DNA of 10,466 nucleotides from JBOFCS01 sp051646185 (GTDB lineage Bacteria > Actinomycetota > Actinomycetes > Mycobacteriales > Mycobacteriaceae), in assembly GCA_051646185.1 (NCBI GenBank), contig JBOFCS010000044.1, positions 1 through 10,466 of the forward strand. Direction: 5' to 3'. Positions 5,332-10,466 of the stretch are shown one piece after another. Within the stretch, counting starts at the first letter, position 1, and the number at the start of each line of letters is the position of its first letter. The position numbers and the translations under genes are program-made. Below the pieces are notes generated by a model. That model had not been told where the DNA came from. It saw only the letters and a program-made list of their open reading frames with translations, and searched no databases.

Positions 5332-6714
5332 GTGTCTGACGAACTACCTACTTCACGCCTTGCCCGGGGCGGGGAACTTGGTAAATATGTGGCGAGACAA
5401 GCAATGCGCAATGCCAAAAACCGAGTAGCCAATACCCACAAACCCCATGAAGTTAAACAGGAAGCTGCCGAAAAGGCATCCTTGCAAGCTGCCGAAGATC
5501 TGCTCACCGTCCTCGGCGGCATGAAAGGCGCGGCCATGAAAATTGGTCAGATGCTATCTATGTTAGACACCACTTTAATACCGGCTGCAAGCCGAGAAAG
5601 TTTCCGAAACCGTCTCAGTGCATTACAAAGCCAAGCACCAGTTGTCGCTTTTGAACAAATGCAAAGAGTCATTGAAATTGAATTAGGTCGTCCACTAAAC
5701 GCTATATTCTCTGAATTTGATTCCACGGCAATCGCTTCAGCTTCAATTGGTCAAGTGTATCGCGCCAAACTTCCCGATGGCAGAACCGTTGCTGTTAAGG
5801 TACAGTATCCTGGAGTCGCAAGTGCCGTTCGGGCCGATTTAAAAAATCTTGCACTTTTTCTTAAATTTTCCAAGCCGATAGTGCCAACACTGGCTATGGA
5901 CTCTTTCAGCGAAGAATTATCCAAATATTTTGAATCAGAATTAGATTATCGACAAGAAGCTCAAACTCAACATAATCTTGCGGTCTTCTTCTCCGGGCAC
6001 CCATTTATTGCTATTCCCGATGTCATTGATGATCTTTGCACTGAACATGTTTTGATTACTGAGTTTAATTCCGGAAAAAGATTTTCTGAAATACAGTCTC
6101 TACCTCAAGAGGAAAAAAATCGAATCGGTGAAATAATTTATCGATTTTATGTTGGCACCGTGTACAAAGACAATCATTTTAATGGCGACCCCCATCCCGG
6201 AAATGTCCTACTAGGCAATGACGGGAAAGTTGTTTTTCTTGATTTCGGATTATACAAACATATGGATGCCCGTCAGGTCGACTTTGAACGACAGTGCCTT
6301 ATAGCCGGAATCGAAGGCCGCAGTGAAGATCTCTATCAATTGATGAAAAAGGCTGGAATTATTCCTGCTCAAAGCTCAATAACCCCCGAACAAACAATGG
6401 AATACATTTATAGCGGGTCCCCTTGGTCTTTCATCAATGACGATATTCACGTAACACCTGAAATTGCCAGTAGCGCAATATCGATAGCTATTGACCCACG
6501 ATCAGAAAAATTTCAGCTCTTCAAAGAAGCTAACCTGCCTCCAGAACATTTCTTTTCTCGCCGAGCAGACTTCTACACTTTTGGAGTATTAGGTCAACTG
6601 CAGGCAGAAGCCAATTGGCATCGCATACTTTGCGAATGGCTCTACGACAAAAAATCCCAAACCGCACTGGGAAAACAAGATGAGCAATGGCGGATGAGCC
6701 GATCCAGTAACTGA
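5332..6714 (+). CDS. UbiB/ABC1/AarF-family atypical protein kinase-like protein
   Basis: 460 residues, typical length. The family signatures are all present: the KxGQ motif KIGQ (70-73), the Ala-rich nucleotide loop ASASIGQV (135-142) replacing the usual Gly loop, the ATP lysine in VAVKVQYPG (K156), the ExD-type helix ESELDYRQEA (201-210), the catalytic loop NGDPHPGN (284-291) and the metal-binding DFG (304-306). It should therefore be an active ATPase/kinase-like enzyme. Relatives (UbiB, Coq8) support quinone biosynthesis or lipid homeostasis. Corynebacteria use menaquinone, so a ubiquinone role is unlikely. No transmembrane segment is evident. The GTG start at 5332 gives MSDELPTSRL; only AGAAAG (5320-5325) is available as a ribosome site. 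It faces away from two TetR genes and is followed, 125 bp on, by a dehydrogenase on the same strand, suggesting shared regulation. The partner substrate is unknown. Confidence 0.9.
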   Translation: MSDELPTSRLARGGELGKYVARQAMRNAKNRVANTHKPHEVKQEAAEKASLQAAEDLLTVLGGMKGAAMKIGQMLSMLDTTLIPAASRESFRNRLSALQSQAPVVAFEQMQRVIEIELGRPLNAIFSEFDSTAIASASIGQVYRAKLPDGRTVAVKVQYPGVASAVRADLKNLALFLKFSKPIVPTLAMDSFSEELSKYFESELDYRQEAQTQHNLAVFFSGHPFIAIPDVIDDLCTEHVLITEFNSGKRFSEIQSLPQEEKNRIGEIIYRFYVGTVYKDNHFNGDPHPGNVLLGNDGKVVFLDFGLYKHMDARQVDFERQCLIAGIEGRSEDLYQLMKKAGIIPAQSSITPEQTMEYIYSGSPWSFINDDIHVTPEIASSAISIAIDPRSEKFQLFKEANLPPEHFFSRRADFYTFGVLGQLQAEANWHRILCEWLYDKKSQTALGKQDEQWRMSRSSN

Positions 6715-6770
6715 CTGCCTCGGTCGATACCCAAATCGGGTCTTTGATTCACCGCACTACCAACCCTGTA

Positions 6771-6799
6771 TTAACTTCAGTTTCTCTGACTAATATTAT
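6771..6799 (+). promoter_or_regulatory. Putative promoter of the short-chain dehydrogenase gene
   Basis: TTAACT (6771-6776) and TATTAT (6794-6799) are separated by 17 nt. TATTAT agrees with the -10 consensus at five of six positions and TTAACT with the -35 at four. Transcription would begin near 6806, shortly before the ribosome binding site. The -10 region also contains the palindrome TAATATTA (6791-6798). This suggests that the dehydrogenase is transcribed separately from the kinase, although read-through is possible. Confidence 0.45.
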
Positions 6800-6824
6800 T
6801 ACTGTGTTTGGCATCACATATCGC

Positions 6825-6831
6825 AAAGGAG
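6825..6831 (+). promoter_or_regulatory. Ribosome binding site that sets the dehydrogenase start
   Basis: AAAGGAG lies 8 nt before the ATG at 6840. The open frame extends upstream to a TTG at 6744, but that start has no such site and would add 32 residues with no relation to the family, so 6840 is preferred. Confidence 0.8.
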
Positions 6832-6839
6832 CTTTGCCC

Positions 6840-7844
6840 ATGCCCGCGACAACGCTAACCGCCACCGATACCCGTTCTGCTCTCAACAAGCCTGGTTTTA
6901 GCCCAATGGATATCCCCTCTCTCGTTGGCAAAAGAATAGTTATCACCGGAGCAAACACCGGACTTGGCCTGAACAGTGCTCAGGTGTTTGCCAGTAAAGG
7001 CGCAGAAGTAGTTTTAGCCTGCCGTAATATCGACAAAGGCGAGCAAGCCCTTAAACTAGTTTCAGCACACGCAGCTACTTCCGGTGCCCCTGCTCCACAG
7101 CTCGTTTCTCTTGATCTTGGGAGTTTAGCTTCTGTCGCCGAAGCTGCAGCCACAATTTCCCAGTACGGAGCACTCGATGTACTCATCAATAACGCCGGAA
7201 TCATGGCGGTGCCTTTTTCGCGCACTGTTGACGGATTTGAAGCTCAAATTGGTACAAATCATCTTGGACATTTTGCCCTCACTGGGCTTTTGCTTCCACA
7301 ATTACTCCAGACTCAATCACCGCGGGTAGTTACCCTTGCAAGCATCGCTCACCGTCAAGGCATCATCCGAACAGCCGATCTCAATTACACCGATCGCCGG
7401 TACTCAAAGATGGGCGCATATCAGCAATCGAAACTTGCCAACTTACTCTTTAGCGCCGAGCTAGCTCGACTTAGCCAACGAGCTCACAGCAGTCTCATCT
7501 CTGTAGCTGTTCACCCGGGGGTCGCCGCTACCAATCTCTTTGATGCCATGGTTCCCAATGTTCCTGGACTACGTCCGGCATTTCGCTTGGGCATTAAAAT
7601 ATTCGGAAATGACTCTGCTAGTGGCGCTCTCAGTCAAATGTATGCCGCAACTATGGATGATGTACACAATAATGACTACCTTGGACCCAATAAATTACAT
7701 GGTATGCGCGGCCCCGTTGCCCGTTCCCCTCGAACAAAGTCTGCATGGAACGAAAAACTCGCCGCGCAGCTCTGGGAATGTTCAGTAGAGCTGACTGGCC
7801 AGCATTATCGCGAACTTACTGAAAAAAATCTTCCGTCAGCTTGA
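6840..7844 (+). CDS. Short-chain dehydrogenase/reductase (retinol/protochlorophyllide reductase-like)
   Basis: 334 residues from the ATG at 6840. It is a classical-type SDR with all key elements: cofactor motif TGANTGLG (36-43), ACRN after the second strand (Arg62, which favours NADP(H)), NNAGIM (117-122), TNHLGHF with the structural Asn140, catalytic Ser168 in VVTLASIAH, and YQQSK with Tyr194 and Lys198, then HPGVAATNLF. The tail of about 100 residues after this matches the longer SDRs annotated as retinol dehydrogenase or WW-domain oxidoreductase-like in actinobacteria. These act on hydrophobic alcohols, aldehydes or ketones; the true substrate cannot be read here. The first 25 residues are polar and no signal peptide is seen. 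It follows the UbiB-like kinase gene and converges on the flavin monooxygenase. An alcohol dehydrogenase feeding a ketone to that monooxygenase is an attractive but unproven link. Confidence 0.9.
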   Translation: MPATTLTATDTRSALNKPGFSPMDIPSLVGKRIVITGANTGLGLNSAQVFASKGAEVVLACRNIDKGEQALKLVSAHAATSGAPAPQLVSLDLGSLASVAEAAATISQYGALDVLINNAGIMAVPFSRTVDGFEAQIGTNHLGHFALTGLLLPQLLQTQSPRVVTLASIAHRQGIIRTADLNYTDRRYSKMGAYQQSKLANLLFSAELARLSQRAHSSLISVAVHPGVAATNLFDAMVPNVPGLRPAFRLGIKIFGNDSASGALSQMYAATMDDVHNNDYLGPNKLHGMRGPVARSPRTKSAWNEKLAAQLWECSVELTGQHYRELTEKNLPSA

Positions 7845-7878
7845 ATATTCTTCCTTAACTGCATCGTATAACGAGCGC

Positions 7879-7921
7879 AAGCACGGAGGGTCCTGAACTT
7901 TTTTCCCGAGCCTCCGTGCTT
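7879..7921. terminator. Hairpin between convergent dehydrogenase and monooxygenase genes
   Basis: AAGCACGGAGG (7879-7889) and CCTCCGTGCTT (7911-7921) are exact reverse complements over 11 bp, with a 21-nt loop that contains a run of six T. It begins 34 nt after the dehydrogenase stop. Neither side is followed by a T-tract. It probably ends or protects the plus-strand message and may serve both directions. Confidence 0.55.
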
Positions 7922-7989
7922 CAGATTGCCCGCTACCAGGCATCTATTTTGATGAAGCTATCAAATACATAGGACCCTTAGCTCGGAAG

Positions 7990-8007
7990 CTGGGAGTAAA
8001 CTCCTAG
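7990..8007. terminator. Short stem-loop just past the monooxygenase stop codon
   Basis: CTGGGAG (7990-7996) pairs with CTCCTAG (8001-8007), including one G-T pair, around the loop TAAA. It follows the monooxygenase stop at 8009 by one base on the minus strand. On the plus strand six T follow at 8018-8023. It is a weak terminator candidate for either gene. Confidence 0.35.
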
Positions 8008-8008
8008 G

Positions 8009-9565
8009 TCACAACGATTTTTTGCTGGGCAATTTCTGATAGATGTAGTCATCGAGCGAGAAGGTCTTACTTGCCCACGTGGCTTGGAAGGCTGTAGTTG
8101 GTCTCAAAAATGCAAAGTCACCGTTCTTATCAATATAATACGAATTGGAGTTTGCACATGCCTTTGCATGCATCATGGTGTCAGTTGCCCGTGGGTGAAT
8201 GAAGTTGTAAAAGCGATCATTTGCTTCTTCTGTTACCGAAACCGCAGTCGCGCCCCTTCGATTCGCCTCTTGAATAACCCGAATAGCGTGCCTTGAAACA
8301 TTTTCCACCATAATATGCCAGGAGCTCCCACTCCAAGAGAATGGTCCAAATACCATAAACATATTGGGTAATTCTGGCATACTGATACCTTCATAAGCTT
8401 TAGCTCTTTGTGTTTCATAAAATTCTGCAAGGTCAAATTCATTGCGTCCTATGACAGGCTTTGACCTGTATACCTCAGGGCTCTGCGACATTTCAAATCC
8501 TGTAGCAAGGATTAATACATCAATATTCCGGTGAAACCCAGTGCTATCGATAATGCCGTTAGCGGTGATTTCGGCTATGCCATCAGTAATCAATTCAACA
8601 TTTGGTTGGGTGAAAGTTTTATAGTAAGTGTTTGAAACACTAGGCCTTTTACAGCCAAATCCATATTCCGGAGTAAGTTTTTTTCGCAACTTTTTATCGC
8701 GTACTTGCGTGAAGAGAAAAATACGGGAAGCCCAACCGGGTATCAGAGTTAACGGCGCAACCTGTTTACCATAAACAGTAATTGCTACTAGCCCGACCTC
8801 AACGAAAGAGGCAACCACGCCTCGGACTATCGATTGTAACCCTGGTATATATTTGAGCGCTAGTTGTGCAACTTTAGGTATTCGGTAGTCAAATTTTGCA
8901 AACACCCAAATGGCTCTTCTTTGATAGACATCCAACTGGCCAGCTAGCTCAGCCACCTTAGGTATCATTTGAACTGCAGTAGCCCCAGTACCTATAACAG
9001 CTACTTTCTTACCCGCAAGATCATAGTTATCATCCCAACTCTGGGTATGAATTACTTTCCCCTTAAAGCTATCCAATCCATTAATGCTTGGTTTACGTGG
9101 CTCCACAAATGCGCCGAGCGCTGAAATAACATAGCGAGATGTAACTTCCTGTCCCCCATCTAAAGTTATTCGCCACAAGTGATTTTTTTCATCCCAGCGC
9201 CGAGCAATAACTTCAGTTCTTAATCGGATGTTCTGTCGGATGTTATATTTATCCGAACAGTGATCGATATAATTTTTAATTTCCGATCCTTTAGGGTAGA
9301 TCCGTGACCAAAATGGATTTTTTTCGAAGGAAAACTGGTATACGATGCCTGGAATATCCACTGCCACATCTGGATAACGATTGTTATACCAAGTTCCGCC
9401 AATATCATCGGAGCGCTCAAAGATAATAAAATCTTTTATTCCTTTTCGTACCAGTGAAAGCGCCACCCCTAAACCGCCAATTCCTGCTCCGATAATCGCA
9501 ATGTGATGTTGGGGCTTCTCTGGTAATAACGTTACATCAGTAGCTGGTCCCATAGTTGAACTCAT
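8009..9565 (-). CDS. Baeyer-Villiger-type flavin-containing monooxygenase
   Basis: 518 residues. The FAD-binding Rossmann motif GAGIGG (26-31) is near the N-terminus. GGTWYNNRYPDVAVD (56-70) is the second family motif, with Asp66 where Gly is more usual. FKGKVIHTQSWDD (167-179) is the Baeyer-Villiger fingerprint FxGxxxHxxxW ending in Asp rather than Pro. GTGATA (192-197) is the NADPH-binding Rossmann motif and LILATGF (351-357) the ATG motif. Such enzymes use NADPH and O2 to insert oxygen next to a ketone carbonyl, giving esters or lactones; some act on sulfur or nitrogen. A hydrophobic stretch around 243-285 may bind substrate or membrane. The ATG start has AAGGA 8-9 nt upstream. It converges on the dehydrogenase gene and is the third enzyme of the accessory block. 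The coding DNA is AT-rich compared with the left-hand block. EthA-like pro-drug activation cannot be judged from sequence. Confidence 0.92.
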   Translation of the reverse strand: MSSTMGPATDVTLLPEKPQHHIAIIGAGIGGLGVALSLVRKGIKDFIIFERSDDIGGTWYNNRYPDVAVDIPGIVYQFSFEKNPFWSRIYPKGSEIKNYIDHCSDKYNIRQNIRLRTEVIARRWDEKNHLWRITLDGGQEVTSRYVISALGAFVEPRKPSINGLDSFKGKVIHTQSWDDNYDLAGKKVAVIGTGATAVQMIPKVAELAGQLDVYQRRAIWVFAKFDYRIPKVAQLALKYIPGLQSIVRGVVASFVEVGLVAITVYGKQVAPLTLIPGWASRIFLFTQVRDKKLRKKLTPEYGFGCKRPSVSNTYYKTFTQPNVELITDGIAEITANGIIDSTGFHRNIDVLILATGFEMSQSPEVYRSKPVIGRNEFDLAEFYETQRAKAYEGISMPELPNMFMVFGPFSWSGSSWHIMVENVSRHAIRVIQEANRRGATAVSVTEEANDRFYNFIHPRATDTMMHAKACANSNSYYIDKNGDFAFLRPTTAFQATWASKTFSLDDYIYQKLPSKKSL

Positions 9566-9592
9566 GCCTCTTTCCTTCTTACCTCTGAATAT

Positions 9593-9850
9593 TTATTTAA
9601 TGTTGCAATGCTTAGTCTTTCGTGAATGGAAAACATCATTAACACAACCACCCCTCGTAGAGTATTCAGTTGTTTCGATAATGGCTGAGCTTTCTGATTC
9701 AGATTTTTTCGACGCAATGGCAGCAAAAACCCCAACCGGACCGGCACCAGTGATGATGCTGTGAGAATCCGACGTAACCAAGAGTGCCCTCCACATCGGC
9801 TGCTCATTAATGCTCCATTCTGTGATCACCACCACAGAATGACATATCAT
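9593..9850 (-). pseudogene. Possible remnant of an NAD(P)- or FAD-binding oxidoreductase
   Basis: The minus-strand frame of 85 codons includes ITGAGPVGVFAAIASKKS (about 33-50), which looks like the beta-alpha-beta cofactor motif of medium-chain dehydrogenases or flavoproteins (GAGPVG followed by AAIA-K). The sequence before and after this stretch is not recognisable, there is no ribosome binding site, and the frame is far too short for either family. It may be the decayed end of an ancestral gene next to the monooxygenase, or a coincidence in a short frame. The frame closes 27 nt before the monooxygenase start. Confidence 0.25.
9816..9841. promoter_or_regulatory. Inverted repeat in the ppk2 promoter region, candidate operator
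   Basis: CATTCTGTG (9816-9824) and CACAGAATG (9833-9841) are exact 9-bp reverse complements separated by 8 bp, with the palindrome GTGATCAC (9822-9829) overlapping the left arm. It ends 12 bp before a TATAAT box, covering the -35 region, where a repressor or activator dimer would act on ppk2. Confidence 0.5.
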
Positions 9851-9853
9851 TCA

Positions 9854-9859
9854 TATAAT
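9854..9859 (+). promoter_or_regulatory. Putative -10 box of ppk2
   Basis: TATAAT is a perfect -10 hexamer 62 nt before the ppk2 start codon. No -35 match is visible at the right distance (accaca at 17 nt spacing). An activator-dependent promoter or the relaxed -35 common in actinobacteria would explain this. Confidence 0.5.
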
Positions 9860-9921
9860 GTCGAGGGCTTTGAGTAGCATCAGGAAAATACAGTTGTCAC
9901 TCAACTCGATAGGCTCAGTGC

Positions 9922-10466
9922 ATGGCATCCAACAACAAGGCATCTAGCTGGGAAATTCCTGCACACAAAGCACTCAGAGCCAATCCCCACACCCGAGTTG
10001 ACCATCTTGACTATCAATTAACCCCAGGCTTTGCTGGAGAAAAATCCGATGGTGAAGCCTTACATATCATCCGTTCCGAGCAGCTAGCTACCTTACAAGA
10101 AATGCTTTATGCAAATGGGCGCAGTGGTGATAAGCGATCTGTTTTACTCGTTTTACAAGGCATGGATACCGCCGGGAAGGGTGGGATTGTCCGTAATGTC
10201 ATCGGCGCAGCCGACCCACAAGGGGTTAATCATCATGCTTTTGGTGTCCCCACCGAAGAAGAAAAAGCACATGACTATCTTTGGAGAATCCGCAATGCCC
10301 TCCCCAAAGCTGGTCAATTAGGGGTGTTCGATAGATCGCACTACGAGGATGTCCTTGTTGTCCGGGTGCATAACTTGGTACCGCCCGAAGTCTGGGGTGA
10401 ACGCTATGAAGAAATTAATAATTTTGAAAAAGAGATCGTCGAATCTGGTACCACTATCGTCAAGGT
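9922..10466 (+). CDS. ppk2: PPK2-family polyphosphate kinase (N-terminal part, runs off right edge)
   Basis: 181 codons are present of an expected 270-300. After a short N-terminus, the P-loop GMDTAGKGG (80-88) with Lys86 forms the Walker A motif, and VFDRSHYEDVLVVRVH (135-150) carries the Walker B Asp137 and the DRSHYEDV signature. NPQG-like DPQGV (98-102), FGVPTEEEKAHDYLWR (107-122) and WGERYEEINNFEKEI (158-172) fit the polyphosphate:nucleotide phosphotransferase branch, most like the PPK2_rel_1 subgroup. The enzyme transfers phosphate between polyphosphate and nucleoside mono- or diphosphates in the cytoplasm; which nucleotide cannot be told from this part. The ATG at 9922 is the first in-frame start after a stop at 9910. 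AGG (9911-9913) is the only weak ribosome site. It is divergent from the monooxygenase gene and probably belongs to the core chromosome rather than to the oxidoreductase block. Confidence 0.92.
   Translation, partial: MASNNKASSWEIPAHKALRANPHTRVDHLDYQLTPGFAGEKSDGEALHIIRSEQLATLQEMLYANGRSGDKRSVLLVLQGMDTAGKGGIVRNVIGAADPQGVNHHAFGVPTEEEKAHDYLWRIRNALPKAGQLGVFDRSHYEDVLVVRVHNLVPPEVWGERYEEINNFEKEIVESGTTIVK

Larger units (their letters stand above)
9566..9921. other. 356-bp interval upstream of both the monooxygenase and ppk2 genes
   Basis: This gap has no convincing intact gene. Its left end (9586-9602) is AT-rich and should hold the leader of the monooxygenase gene, though no clear promoter is seen. 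Its middle carries a reading frame resembling a piece of an oxidoreductase cofactor fold. Its right end carries a 26-bp inverted repeat and a TATAAT box oriented towards ppk2. Confidence 0.6.

Noticed and set aside
6744..6839. TTG-initiated extension of the dehydrogenase by 32 residues
   Set aside because: The ATG at 6840 has a strong AAAGGAG site; the extension covers the putative promoter and has no family similarity.
9679..9764. Plus-strand frame ending MAELSDSDFFDAMAAKTPTG...
   Set aside because: It looks protein-like, but it is short, lacks a ribosome site and is the antisense of the glycine-motif frame, so I could not support it as a gene.
9562..9807. Minus-strand frame of 81 codons overlapping the monooxygenase start
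   Set aside because: No motif or ribosome site; arginine/leucine-rich shadow of a gap region.
1..10466. CRISPR arrays, tRNA or rRNA genes, transposases, phage genes
   Set aside because: I looked for repeated spacers, cloverleaf-like sequences and mobile-element proteins and saw none; there are no flanking direct repeats that I can identify around the accessory block.

Overview
The window looks like chromosome of a Corynebacterium-type actinobacterium (order Mycobacteriales), of a species with fairly low GC content for the group. The left part reproduces, without a break, a gene order I recognise from Mycobacterium tuberculosis (Rv0472c to Rv0476): TetR regulator, DUF445 membrane protein, XRE regulator, heparin-binding hemagglutinin HbhA, DUF2516 membrane protein. 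The base composition by eye is clearly more AT-rich than M. tuberculosis, so a corynebacterium fits better than a mycobacterium. The species cannot be named from this sequence alone.

Layout. 1-2955 (all minus strand, read right to left): DUF445 protein, XRE regulator, HbhA and the start of a DUF2516 protein that runs off the left edge. A long perfect hairpin lies between hbhA and the DUF2516 gene. 3029-3781 (plus): the conserved TetR gene, divergent from the DUF445 gene. 3797-5085 (minus): two further TetR genes whose stop and start codons overlap as ATGA. 5332-6714 (plus): a UbiB/ABC1-type atypical kinase, divergent from the TetR pair. 6840-7844 (plus): a short-chain dehydrogenase/reductase. 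8009-9565 (minus): a Baeyer-Villiger-type flavin monooxygenase, convergent with the dehydrogenase. 9566-9921: a gap holding a possible oxidoreductase remnant, an inverted repeat and a promoter. 9922 to the right edge (plus): the first 181 codons of a PPK2-family polyphosphate kinase.

How the parts may work together. The left block is the conserved envelope/adhesin neighbourhood, with the XRE protein a likely local regulator. The 3797-9565 block looks like an accessory module inserted between core genes: two co-transcribed TetR regulators, a UbiB-like kinase and two NAD(P)H-linked oxidoreductases. A working guess is oxidation of a hydrophobic alcohol/ketone or a quinone-like or lipid compound, sensed by the TetR pair. 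The substrate is not readable from sequence. The strongest leads for something undescribed are the overlapping TetR pair facing a UbiB kinase, and the 246-bp control region between them, which carries a palindrome and a six-residue mini-ORF behind a perfect AGGAGG.
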